DNA of 64,000 bases from Flavobacterium gelatinilyticum (GTDB lineage: Bacteria > Bacteroidota > Bacteroidia > Flavobacteriales > Flavobacteriaceae), in contig NZ_CP114287.1 of assembly GCF_027111295.1 (NCBI RefSeq), forward strand, positions 868,001 through 932,000, given 5' to 3'. This document shows positions 24,280 to 34,163 of this stretch, piece after piece (position 1 is the stretch's first letter; every line of letters begins with the position of its first letter). The notes beneath the pieces were generated by a model. It had not been told where the DNA came from. It searched no databases and was given only the letters and a program-made list of their open reading frames with translations. The translations under genes and the position numbers were made by a program.

Positions 24280-27200
24280 TTAATTTTTTATGATTTTAGT
24301 TCTTACCAGCTTTCCGTCGACTCCGGTTTCTACAATGTAGACACCCTGAGCAATATCCGGAGAAATTGAAATCACATTTTTGCCGCTTTCGACAGTAGTC
24401 TTCCGGCTGAATACCAATTGACCGTTTATTGAATAAAGCAAAATACTTACCTCCTGTTTTTTAGCCGCATTAAGTTCTATGTTCAAAATAGCTGCAAATG
24501 GGTTTGGATAGATACTGTTTTCACTTTTTGAAACTTCTTCTAAAATAACCGGATCAGCAATTGTTCCCAGTACTTCATTTCCTTTAAAAGTAAATGATTT
24601 TGAAGTTTCTTTTTTCGTAAATCCATTTCCAAGAGTAAAGGAAAGTTCTTCTGTATCATCGCCAAAAATGGTTATAAAACTCAGTTCTTTTCCGTTTATG
24701 GTCTGATTTACTGCCGTTCCTTTTAAAATACCTTTTGAATCATAAACAAACAATTCGTCAAATCCGTTTGGCAGTAAAACAACCGCATTCATATTCTGCG
24801 AATATTTTTTAAACTCAGAGGCGATTGCTTCCTGTACGTTGTTTGAAACCGATTTTCCTGAAGCATTTTTGCTTCTGTCTAAATTATCAGGATACTTAAA
24901 AGTTTGTTCTTTACTTGATTTAATCATGTATCCTTTTCCGGCTTCTAAGTATTTTAAAGTTCCGTTCCAGCCAATAACAGGATCGTAGATTGCAAACAAA
25001 TTCTGCGATTTCACGACATCTCCGTCAGCAGCATCAAAATAAGCCAAAGCCTCATTTGTTGTCTGATTAGATGCCAGCGGATACGCAAGCCAGTTCCAGT
25101 TTTCTTTAATTGGGAAACTCCACGCAGTAACGTCTACGCTTTTTCCTTTGATTTTTAAAGTCTGTTCTTGTGTTACATTTATTTTGTACATTTTAGAAGA
25201 AGAAAGTCCTCCGTTTGCACTAATTGTACCAGACCATCCGCTGTTTGCAGGATTCGATTTATCTGTAAAATACGTATCCAGTAATGCAGGAGAATGACTT
25301 AAAATTCGGTTAGAAGTTTCTAAAGTTAAATTTTTCGTCAAGGTATTTAAATCTGAGAAATTGGTATCATTTACATTTAAAGACACCCAAGTCCATCCTT
25401 TATTCAGTTTAATTTCCTGTTCTATTAAACCTGAATTTATAAAAATATAAGGACTGCTTAAAGTTCCCAATACTTCATTATTCATAAAAGTAATAGACGG
25501 ATTAAACTCTACATTAGCTTCTAAAATTTTACCCTGAGAAGAATCCCAGATTTTAAACTTGAGGTTTTCGCCCGAATTTGTATTGCTGTAAACCGTCAAA
25601 AAGGCAAAATATTCTTTGTACGCTTCATTGTAAACCAGTTTTACAGATCCTCTGACTTCATCATTATAAAAGGCAGCAATTTTATCATAAGGATCAACAG
25701 ACAATACGCCGTCAACTTTAATTTTTCCGATGATGTTCATGCTGTAATCAAAATGAGTAGGATCAACATTCCAGTTTGGTTCCGGAGCCAGTACTCTTAG
25801 TTTTACCTGTAATTTTTGGTCGTAACCAAAATCAGTTTCCAAATACAAATTCTCCAGATATTCCCCAACAGCAACGTCTTCATCGACTACTGCTTTGACG
25901 GTGGTTTTACTGTTAGGATCGATTGTTCCGCTTGTTTTACTTAAAGTTAACCAGCCAGGTGCATTGTTAATACTGAATGGCTGTTGTTTTCCTCCTTTGT
26001 TAACTAAAGTAATTTCGAAAGTTTTGGCTTCACTGTTATTCTTTGTAAGATCAACAATTTCGTTGTATCCTTCGGCAAACCAGCTCACTTCATTTCGGTT
26101 AACATAAGCGGTCCAGGTAACCGGAGATTCCTGCATATTATTGGCACTGTCAAATACTCTGTGCACCGTAATATCTAAGATTTGTCCTTCTAAAGATGCC
26201 CAGTCGGTTACAACCGGCGAAATGATCATTTCACCTTCTTTAATCACATTTGTAGTTCCAAATTTAATCAGCTGGCGTTCCGGCTGAATCGCAGGCGCAT
26301 CATTTGAATAATTTACACTTCCGCCGCTTAAAACAGCGTTGTTTACTACTACAGTCTGATTTGTATCTGCATGATAATATCTTGGCCCGTTTCCTGTAAC
26401 CGGATCCGGAACATTTAATCTTGAGTACAATATTAAACCAATGCTTTCTACATCTACTTCATTATAACTGTCTCTGTTGATTTGTTCGACATTACGAAGC
26501 GTGTTCCATAAACGGAATTCGTCTATTTTACCCGTAAAAAGACGATCAGCCGATTCTCTTCCGGCAAGATCTCTTGCTCCTCTTGCTCCCAGCCAGATTT
26601 TATTTCCGGAGAAACCTCCAATTGCGGTCATCTGGTTTGAAGACACTAATTTGGTATCTACATAGGTTCTAAGTGATCCAGTTCTGTTAAACAATAACGT
26701 AACATGGTGCCATGCATTATCTGATAGTCCTTTTGTTGTTAAAACATAAGACTGACCTTCACTTTTCAGCAGAAGATTACCTGAAGTATTCATATCAACA
26801 GACCATTTATTTGATAATCCGTTACTTTGAATAACATCTGAACCATCCCCTTTTCCGTTTGAGAATATTGTAGCTTCCTGCGAAGTTTCGGTTTTAATCC
26901 AAAATTCCATTGTAGCGTCCATCTCTTTGGTAATCTGAACAAAATTAACATTGTCCATAACCAGATATTGTCCGTTATTAAAATCGTACGAAGTTCCTTT
27001 TGGTTTAATATCCCAGGAAGCATTTACCGATGCATGTTTAAATCTCACTAAATCTTTAGCCAGAGCGTCTCTTCCTTCATTCATTGGCCAATAGCCTGCA
27101 AGATTAGCTTCGTTACCAATTAATTTAGCATACATTTTTGCATACGAATCTTCTCTGGTCAGTGTTTTATTCCATAAACGAAGATCATGTACGTTTCCTT

Positions 27201-30200
27201 TAAACGTATTTCCTCCTACTACCAAGGCATTATTATTGGCAAATTGAACATTGGCCTTACCGCCTTTTGAAGCAATTTCGGTATCATCTTCAAAAATTCT
27301 GTGATCACCGCTGCTGCTGTCATATGTAAAAGTATAATGATGAAACAGGTTGTCTTTTTTCACACTTCCCTGTACAGTAATATCACCTAAAGTAAAAGAA
27401 ATATTTCCGTTGCTTAATCCGATGTTTAAACCGCCGTCCTGCGAAACGATATATGTTCCGGAAGTGGTCTGGGTTTCGTTGTTCATCCAGAATTCAAGAC
27501 TTAAATTTCCTGAACTAATTCCGGGATTATTAATTACCGCTGTATTGCCGCTTCCTTCGAAACGCAAACTTACATTGTGATCAATTTTTAATTGATTCGT
27601 CTGCCCTTTTATTTCGATTGTAGTTACTGACGGATTGTAAAATATGTTTTCGTTAAAACTAACTTTCAAATCATCGCCGGCACTTAAAATACCGTTTGTT
27701 GGCAGCGGTGTTCCAAATAACTGAGGCGCACTTAAATCAACAAGTCCTGATACAATTTCTGTTATAAATTCGGTGTCGTTTGTACAAGTACTTCTGGCTC
27801 TAATTTGGTAATTCCCATTAGATAATTTTAGAGCAGCCATATCAAAATTATACGTCAGACTTACTGCTGAACCTATGGATGAGATCTGCGTTTCATTATT
27901 ACTTACAGCTTCATTATAAAATTCAGGAGTTGCGTAATACGTCTGCAGACGAACCCAGTTAGGGCTTGTTGCTAATTTATACTCAAGATCAATTTTCTTG
28001 AAACTTTTAAACTTAGTATTATATCCTGTCAGGTTTATTGCCAGCGGTTTAGTCGATCCGTCTGTATTAAAAGCTTTCTCTCTGTTGTAAACCCAGTTGT
28101 TCAAAGGTGCACTTACGACTACGCTTGAACATGACGGAATAAAACTTGCCGAAATAAATACTTCTGAACTTACATCTTCGCCGTCACACATAGACTGTAA
28201 TCTGACTTTAATGTCTTTATATTCGTAAATATCTGAAATCGATTTACCTAAAGTAAGTTTGTAAATTACTTCTTTTCCGTAAGGCACATGTACGATCGTA
28301 CCGTTTGGTTCAATGTTAATTAAGGCATTGTTTGGATTCGTTGTATTGTCTACCACTAATAAAAAGTTGGTATCAAGTCCTGCTGCGCTGTTGTTTGTTA
28401 GTTTCAATTCAAACTCAGCATTTTTATTTTCTGCAACATTAGTTACGTCATTATCGGTTACGACAATTTCAGGGACTTCTACTTTTTGAGTAGCAAAATT
28501 TAACGATTCACGTTTATCTTCAGGAAGCTCTGCAATTGTCTGAGCTGTATCGCTGTAAGTTGCTTTATTGTAAAAAATCGTTTTATCCTCTGTTTCATGC
28601 GGACAGGATGTTTTACCTCCCTGAGTGATAAATATAGGTCCGTTACCATCAAATGCATCGACTACATTTACACTTAAAAAGTTTGCCGGATCATTGTCTT
28701 TAATCGTATAACTTATATTAGTTGTAGTTGCTTGTTCTTTTGAAAGTGAAGAATTGATATCCTGCTGAAAAAATGCATTTGTAGTCGTGATAATCCCTAC
28801 ATTATTTACCGCGAAACCAAGCTTCCCTGTTAATGATTCATCGATGATAAGATTATACGAATAAGAATCTGTCTCTACAATACTGGTTTCGACACTTTGC
28901 GTATAAGATCCTAAACCTGAATCGAATGAAACATTTTTTTGAAAGTTTTCATCTAATAAACTTTTAATTTCATTAGACTGATTAAGCTGATTAGTCAGTT
29001 TTTGCTTGGCAACAGGGTCATCTACCTCATTATAAGCCGAATTAATTTTATTTCTAAGATTGTTTATAACCGTTGTCAAATTGGCTCTATTCGCATCCGG
29101 AGTATTTTTGGCTGCATATTTAGCTTTTTCGTTGTCTAAAATGATCTTTCTCCAGAGTCTGATTTTCTCTTTATATTGTTCCCGCTTATTTACATTTTCA
29201 GTTGAATTAGAATCCGGTCCGTTTAAGTTGTTTGTAATAAACAATTCATATTCCGGAATTAAAACGTTTAAAATATGTTTCTGCGAATACATAAAAGTAG
29301 TCGGGCTTGTACGATTATTAAACATTAAAGCCTTCTGCTTGCTTACATAAACCGGATTCGAAGTGGTACCCACATTTACATAATCACCATTTGGAATAGT
29401 ACTAGAAGCTTCAACATTATCAAAAGATCCGTAAAAGATATTTTTGGAGTTCCCAATGTACAAATCACCATCTGAACCTACATAATCTGTGGCATCACTG
29501 GTTGAGATTGCTTTGTTAAACGTATAGGTACTCGTGATTGTTTTACCATCAGAAGAAGTATTGTTAAGACCAACACCGCTATCGGCGCCGTTTACTACTT
29601 CAGATTCTGTTTCCGGAGTAGGCACGATACCCCCGCTGATTACAAATTTGATTCCCGAATTGACATTTACATTCTGGGTAAATCCTTCCTGATGTGCAAG
29701 AGAAGTTTCAGAAGTAAACGAAATGCTCTGTCCTTTCTCGATTGTAGCAAAACTGTTCGATCCCGGAGGGTCCCTTAAAATTATGGCAGGAACGTCCGGA
29801 GCTTCCGTTACAAAAGTCTGGCTTCCGTCTGATGCACCTCCTAAAATAATTCCGGTATCATTAAAATTCTCAACCGGATAATCGACTTCGTTTAATCGGT
29901 ATTTTAAACTGCTTTTGATCTCAAACGGCGCTGTAATCGAAGGTATTCCTGCCTTAAAAGCATACGTTAAAGTACTGCCATTTGTGGTAATCGTTTCTGA
30001 ATCCTTCAAAGCCAGATTGTTTGTTCTTACCAGTTCGCCATCTGTAACCGGAACTTTTACTTCTACAGGCGTTCCTGAGTCGTTATTGATATAACGTTCA
30101 AAACGATTCATTACAATTTTATACGCCATAAACTGCGTGTAAATTGGTTTTGCAAAGTTTTCTGTAGATACTTTCGTACCGCCTGCATCAATGGTTTTAT

Positions 30201-32799
30201 CCGAAGTCTGCTCTGTTACCTGCAATACCGGAGTCGATCTGTAGGTAAAACTTTTTTCGTAATGATACGGTGTTCCTGTCAGCGTTTTATCTACATTGTT
30301 TTCTGTGTATTTAAACTCAGGCGTTTTTACAGTTGGAATTTCAGCAAAATCAAATACTTCTGTAGTTCCTGCTTTTAATAAGAAAATATCCGGATTGGTT
30401 TTAATTTTAAAATCAGCCTCGTTCAGATTGTATTTTAAAGGCAGTACCGAAACTCTGTATTCTCCCGAAGCTGCATTGGTAGTAAAATTAAACTTGGTCA
30501 GATCTGAAACATTAGCCCCAACAGGCGCATATCCTAATGTAAAATTGGCTGTACCAATATTGTTTTTGGCACTGACTTCAAGATTCTTTGTAATTCCGGA
30601 GTCGATAATTGTTTTAAATACATAGTTTTCACCTCCAAAACCAATAACTTTCTCTGCTTCTACAGAACCTCCCACTACTTTACCTACTACGGTAACTCGG
30701 GTTGTGTCTATAAAATACACATCTTCATTAGAATCTTCAAAAAACTCTTTAAATTCACTTGTGGCTGCCGGAAAACGTCCGTTGTAATTAAATTGATGGC
30801 CGTCTTTTTTTACGGTGATGTAATGCTTCCCGATAGGAACACTTATATCAAAATAACCTTCATCATCAGTAACTACCGGAATGTTATTGGCATCGAGCAC
30901 AATATTTCCGTCAATATATACATTAGCACCCGTTGTATAAATTCGGGCAAAACGATCTAAATAATCATCGGATTTATCTAAAGGAGTTCCGGCATCATTT
31001 TTCCAATATTCTCCTTTAGAATATTTTACGCCGTTTATTTCGTAATAATTGTATCCTTCATCCAAGATATTAGCACCGCCGCCAATCCATTCATCATTTT
31101 CAATGGCTTTTTCTATGCCGCCTTTAAAGGTCACATAAGATGGAAACACATCTCTGGAATCAAACAATACTCTTCCTTTAAAACTAAACGAAGACTGATC
31201 GATAAAATCAATTTTATTAACGACCTCTGACCCCTGTCCTAAATAAACCAACTGCTGGTTTGGCTCAAATTTATGCTGGCCGTACATAGGCGTAATGTTA
31301 TACGATTCTCCTGTACCGGAATATTGTATGGCACTAATTTCGTAATTTCCTTTACTGTCCGTTACCCCCAGAATCCCCAGCTGAGAAGTCGTTGGATAAT
31401 TCTCTACTGCCGAAGCCCATAAAACTTTATTGCTTTCTGTTGTATTAGTATCCCAAAGCTTACCGTGGTTCTCATTATAATTAAAACCGCTGCGGGATAA
31501 GTCATACGCATATCTTCCTACTTTTTCGTTGGCTCTCAGGTAACTTACCATTCTGGAATCGTTTCCGCTGATAAATCTCGAATAATCTGTTCTGATTACA
31601 GAAGGTTCTAATGCGGCTTTCCAGATTCTTATCTCGTCAACATAACTTGATTTTCCTCCTCCAACTTTAGCATTGTCCCAGGTTACACCCGAAAGTTTTG
31701 TGGTACCGTTTGGAATTACGGCTGCAAAATCGGCATACGTTTTATCAAACCCTTTAACTTCAGTTACGTAAGCCTGTGTAATTTGTCTTCCGTTAATGTA
31801 TAATAAAGGCGTCTGATTATCATTGACTACTACACTAAAATGCACAAAAGAGGTATTAAATTCCGAAACCGGAACAAGAAGATCATTTCCTCTGGCATTT
31901 AAATTACCTGAAGGAAAATAATTCTTCAAAGTATATTTGTTACTGCCAATGGTTACATCCAGTGATTTAGCCGCCGGATTTAATTTTACAGTAACATCCA
32001 GATTATCAGCACTTTTTGTACTGGACAAATTAAACAATCGAATCGCTGTTTGTGAATCATTTGTATACCCTCCGTTTGGTTTTACCCAAGCCTGAAAAGT
32101 TGCAGCATTCGAAATTAGTGTACTTAAACCGCTTATATCCACAAAACCCGCAGCCGGTATATTCAATCCGCTTCCTTTGGCACTATCACTGCCGCTTGGT
32201 GTTGCTGTAACTACAACGTCTTTAACGGGATTTCCGCCTTTATAACTCACATTTCCCGTTACAACCGCTGTAGGATTTCTATACCCAATTCCGGTTATAT
32301 ACGTGCTGTATAATTGCGGCGTTGCGCTTACTCCCACGGCTTCTACCTTATATTCGTACAAAATGCCTCCTTCTACATATTTGTCTTCATACGTAGTTTC
32401 TGTAGGCGAAAGACCCACTACCAGATTATAAGGAAGATTTCCTGCCTCTGTATAAACCCTTCTGTAGATTTTAATGCTTTTTACCAAATTTTCATTGGCT
32501 CTTAAATTCCATGTAATTAAAACCTTATCGCCATAAAAACCTTTTGAAACACCAAAAGATTCTTCGGCAAATGTGCTGTATAAATACAAAATATCCCATG
32601 GAAAACGAATATCTGCAGGATTGTTAACCCTTGCTCCTGTTTTGTTTTGGCCCAAAAATGGAAGTCCAACCTGTATGTTGAAACCATTTTTTTTAATTGC
32701 CTGCGAAACGGGTACTATTCTGGCTCCTCCAATGTTATTTTGAGCATAGAGTCCCGCTCCCAGAACAAACATTCCGAGAACTGCAATTATTTTCTTCAT
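24280..32799 (-). CDS. Giant T9SS-secreted adhesin-like protein with three LamG domains (2839 aa)
   Basis: Signal peptide 1-19 (MKKIIAVLGMFVLGAGLYAQ). FN3-like segment ~80-170. Concanavalin-A/LamG-like domains at roughly 210-445, 1735-1915 and 1930-2130 (repeated pattern: FQAW/LEFW/MEFW core, HHYTFTY or WHHVTLLFNR, then GKIDEFRLW). Carboxypeptidase-regulatory-like inserts near 470-520 and 630-670, a charged helical stretch ~1190-1290, a BACON/Ig-like domain ~2250-2335, and the domain shared with the next gene ~2340-2450. Type A T9SS sorting domain at ~2758-2838 (SIYPNPF ... GVYIVET ... KIIKN). Expected to be displayed or released at the cell surface. Only ten bases separate it from the collar gene upstream, so they form one operon. 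Confidence 0.9.
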   Translation of the reverse strand: MKKIIAVLGMFVLGAGLYAQNNIGGARIVPVSQAIKKNGFNIQVGLPFLGQNKTGARVNNPADIRFPWDILYLYSTFAEESFGVSKGFYGDKVLITWNLRANENLVKSIKIYRRVYTEAGNLPYNLVVGLSPTETTYEDKYVEGGILYEYKVEAVGVSATPQLYSTYITGIGYRNPTAVVTGNVSYKGGNPVKDVVVTATPSGSDSAKGSGLNIPAAGFVDISGLSTLISNAATFQAWVKPNGGYTNDSQTAIRLFNLSSTKSADNLDVTVKLNPAAKSLDVTIGSNKYTLKNYFPSGNLNARGNDLLVPVSEFNTSFVHFSVVVNDNQTPLLYINGRQITQAYVTEVKGFDKTYADFAAVIPNGTTKLSGVTWDNAKVGGGKSSYVDEIRIWKAALEPSVIRTDYSRFISGNDSRMVSYLRANEKVGRYAYDLSRSGFNYNENHGKLWDTNTTESNKVLWASAVENYPTTSQLGILGVTDSKGNYEISAIQYSGTGESYNITPMYGQHKFEPNQQLVYLGQGSEVVNKIDFIDQSSFSFKGRVLFDSRDVFPSYVTFKGGIEKAIENDEWIGGGANILDEGYNYYEINGVKYSKGEYWKNDAGTPLDKSDDYLDRFARIYTTGANVYIDGNIVLDANNIPVVTDDEGYFDISVPIGKHYITVKKDGHQFNYNGRFPAATSEFKEFFEDSNEDVYFIDTTRVTVVGKVVGGSVEAEKVIGFGGENYVFKTIIDSGITKNLEVSAKNNIGTANFTLGYAPVGANVSDLTKFNFTTNAASGEYRVSVLPLKYNLNEADFKIKTNPDIFLLKAGTTEVFDFAEIPTVKTPEFKYTENNVDKTLTGTPYHYEKSFTYRSTPVLQVTEQTSDKTIDAGGTKVSTENFAKPIYTQFMAYKIVMNRFERYINNDSGTPVEVKVPVTDGELVRTNNLALKDSETITTNGSTLTYAFKAGIPSITAPFEIKSSLKYRLNEVDYPVENFNDTGIILGGASDGSQTFVTEAPDVPAIILRDPPGSNSFATIEKGQSISFTSETSLAHQEGFTQNVNVNSGIKFVISGGIVPTPETESEVVNGADSGVGLNNTSSDGKTITSTYTFNKAISTSDATDYVGSDGDLYIGNSKNIFYGSFDNVEASSTIPNGDYVNVGTTSNPVYVSKQKALMFNNRTSPTTFMYSQKHILNVLIPEYELFITNNLNGPDSNSTENVNKREQYKEKIRLWRKIILDNEKAKYAAKNTPDANRANLTTVINNLRNKINSAYNEVDDPVAKQKLTNQLNQSNEIKSLLDENFQKNVSFDSGLGSYTQSVETSIVETDSYSYNLIIDESLTGKLGFAVNNVGIITTTNAFFQQDINSSLSKEQATTTNISYTIKDNDPANFLSVNVVDAFDGNGPIFITQGGKTSCPHETEDKTIFYNKATYSDTAQTIAELPEDKRESLNFATQKVEVPEIVVTDNDVTNVAENKNAEFELKLTNNSAAGLDTNFLLVVDNTTNPNNALINIEPNGTIVHVPYGKEVIYKLTLGKSISDIYEYKDIKVRLQSMCDGEDVSSEVFISASFIPSCSSVVVSAPLNNWVYNREKAFNTDGSTKPLAINLTGYNTKFKSFKKIDLEYKLATSPNWVRLQTYYATPEFYNEAVSNNETQISSIGSAVSLTYNFDMAALKLSNGNYQIRARSTCTNDTEFITEIVSGLVDLSAPQLFGTPLPTNGILSAGDDLKVSFNENIFYNPSVTTIEIKGQTNQLKIDHNVSLRFEGSGNTAVINNPGISSGNLSLEFWMNNETQTTSGTYIVSQDGGLNIGLSNGNISFTLGDITVQGSVKKDNLFHHYTFTYDSSSGDHRIFEDDTEIASKGGKANVQFANNNALVVGGNTFKGNVHDLRLWNKTLTREDSYAKMYAKLIGNEANLAGYWPMNEGRDALAKDLVRFKHASVNASWDIKPKGTSYDFNNGQYLVMDNVNFVQITKEMDATMEFWIKTETSQEATIFSNGKGDGSDVIQSNGLSNKWSVDMNTSGNLLLKSEGQSYVLTTKGLSDNAWHHVTLLFNRTGSLRTYVDTKLVSSNQMTAIGGFSGNKIWLGARGARDLAGRESADRLFTGKIDEFRLWNTLRNVEQINRDSYNEVDVESIGLILYSRLNVPDPVTGNGPRYYHADTNQTVVVNNAVLSGGSVNYSNDAPAIQPERQLIKFGTTNVIKEGEMIISPVVTDWASLEGQILDITVHRVFDSANNMQESPVTWTAYVNRNEVSWFAEGYNEIVDLTKNNSEAKTFEITLVNKGGKQQPFSINNAPGWLTLSKTSGTIDPNSKTTVKAVVDEDVAVGEYLENLYLETDFGYDQKLQVKLRVLAPEPNWNVDPTHFDYSMNIIGKIKVDGVLSVDPYDKIAAFYNDEVRGSVKLVYNEAYKEYFAFLTVYSNTNSGENLKFKIWDSSQGKILEANVEFNPSITFMNNEVLGTLSSPYIFINSGLIEQEIKLNKGWTWVSLNVNDTNFSDLNTLTKNLTLETSNRILSHSPALLDTYFTDKSNPANSGWSGTISANGGLSSSKMYKINVTQEQTLKIKGKSVDVTAWSFPIKENWNWLAYPLASNQTTNEALAYFDAADGDVVKSQNLFAIYDPVIGWNGTLKYLEAGKGYMIKSSKEQTFKYPDNLDRSKNASGKSVSNNVQEAIASEFKKYSQNMNAVVLLPNGFDELFVYDSKGILKGTAVNQTINGKELSFITIFGDDTEELSFTLGNGFTKKETSKSFTFKGNEVLGTIADPVILEEVSKSENSIYPNPFAAILNIELNAAKKQEVSILLYSINGQLVFSRKTTVESGKNVISISPDIAQGVYIVETGVDGKLVRTKIIKN

Positions 32800-32809
32800 A
32801 ATTACAGCT

Positions 32810-33682
32810 TTATAATTTGATGATATAGTTTACACCATAGTTTATTGGGCGTGATTCTGTTGCAGTACCATCTGCCTGAGTTGTAAAGGTGTGATTGTGA
32901 TTACCGCTATAACCTGATGGGATGTTTCTTCTTCCTATCGCATGACCTCCTCCATCAAAACCTCCATCTGCATTGCCTTGATCATATATATAAGTGCTCC
33001 ACTCGGTATGGCTGTGCTCGCCATTTGTACTTGTTGTACCTGTGTGCGTATGGCTTTTATTAGCTGAATTTTGAACCGTATTTAGACTATTTGCTTGTAT
33101 TTCTGCGGCATTAGATGTGTTAGCATTCTGTCCGGCCCCTCTTAAAAACATACCTCTTAAATCGGGTGCATTTGTTCCTACCATACCAATCAAAGTTTTA
33201 GCAGTTACTGGCAATGGCGCTCCATTACAAAGTACCCAGCCTTCCGGAGCTGCAGTACCAATAAAAGGCATAATTGAACCTGTTGGAACACCGTTATTAG
33301 CAGAAATAGCATACGGTACATGACGAAGTTTTTCATCTGAAATAACTTCAGAACCTTTTTCTATTCTTAAATAAGCTGCATTATTAGCAAACAAGCCGTT
33401 ATTTACCGCCGTTGGGTCAATTACATCCGAAAAAACTCCAAATGCATCAGTTATTACATTTCTGTTAACTTTATAAATAGTCTGTTCAATACTTGAAGCA
33501 TCCAGATAGTAAAGCGTAAATGTAAGAGTAATAGTCTGATTGGTTAAAGCAGTATTGTTCATATCTCTGGCAATTCCTTGTACGGCAATTCCCGACTGAG
33601 AAGCTGAACTTTGGGCGTAATTGGACATTGCTGCACAAAAAAGGCACAACACTAAAAGTAATTTTGATTTCATAGACATCAT
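32810..33682 (-). CDS. Secreted phage tail-collar-domain protein, first gene of the surface operon
   Basis: 290 residues, signal peptide (MKSKLLLVLCLFCAAMSNYAQ; the ATGs at 33682, 33679 and 33673 are all possible starts). Residues ~25-125 form a beta domain seen before tail-collar modules in Bacteroidota. From ~130 the collar fold is clear: GSIMPFIGTAAPEGWVLCNG, PDLRGMFLRGAG, the His-rich SHTHTGTTSTNGEHSHTEWS, NHNHTF and the end RPINYGVNYIIKL. It lies outside any prophage, exported and co-transcribed with a giant adhesin, so it is probably a trimeric cell-surface fibre component or receptor-binding tip. Confidence 0.85.
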   Translation of the reverse strand: MMSMKSKLLLVLCLFCAAMSNYAQSSASQSGIAVQGIARDMNNTALTNQTITLTFTLYYLDASSIEQTIYKVNRNVITDAFGVFSDVIDPTAVNNGLFANNAAYLRIEKGSEVISDEKLRHVPYAISANNGVPTGSIMPFIGTAAPEGWVLCNGAPLPVTAKTLIGMVGTNAPDLRGMFLRGAGQNANTSNAAEIQANSLNTVQNSANKSHTHTGTTSTNGEHSHTEWSTYIYDQGNADGGFDGGGHAIGRRNIPSGYSGNHNHTFTTQADGTATESRPINYGVNYIIKL

Positions 33683-34163
33683 TTAAAAAATTAATAAATT
33701 GGAAGTAATTAAAGACCTTTCGCGTCTTATATATAAACGCCCGAAATTATTTTAAAAAAAAGGATTAAGTAAATAATCAGTAGAGACAAAAAGAGGACAA
33801 ATTAGTAACTGTAAAAACATAAACAGTTAATTTACAAATACTTCAAAAAAGACACTTTGGGACAGCGTTTACAAAACGAAATTTTAAGGTAAAATTCTGC
33901 CGTTTTCTAATGCAGAAATACAGCGCAAACTCTTTCAATTTTTACAAATAGAAATTTCTGACAGGGTACCAAATGCTATTGGAAAGCTTTTTTTACAAAT
34001 TTGTTTTTTAGTACCAAAACCGATTGTGAAACGCTATAAGAAAACTTTTATATTTGAAATTCAGAAGCCGTTAGTTTCAATAAATACAGCCGTTTGTTAA
34101 AGTTTTTCAAAGCAAAAACATTTATTTTTTTTAGTTTAGCGGCCTCTAAGCCCCCAGTCCAAA
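33683..34163. other. Divergent intergenic region between surface operon and its putative regulator
   Basis: 481 AT-rich bases without a gene. The promoter for the + gene is suggested at 34024-34056. No clear -7 box was identified for the minus-strand operon. Repeated ttttacaaat/ttacaaat strings (33831, 33941, 33992) might be regulator sites, but the region is too AT-rich to trust them. Confidence 0.5.
34024..34056 (+). promoter_or_regulatory. Candidate promoter of 34164-35867
   Basis: TTG at 34024-34026 and TATATTTG at 34049-34056, 22 bases apart, agree with the Bacteroidota -33/-7 pattern (TTG, 17-23 bases, TAnnTTTG). The start codon is ~108 bases downstream. Confidence 0.5.

Noticed and set aside
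27350..27580. Plus-strand frames inside the giant gene (e.g. 25895-26107, 29060-29350, 30296-30625)
   Set aside because: Antisense shadows of a continuous coding frame; low-complexity translations with no motif.
32810..33682. Tail-collar protein as evidence of a prophage
   Set aside because: It has a signal peptide, is operonic with a T9SS cargo, and no other phage structural, lysis or integrase genes are present.
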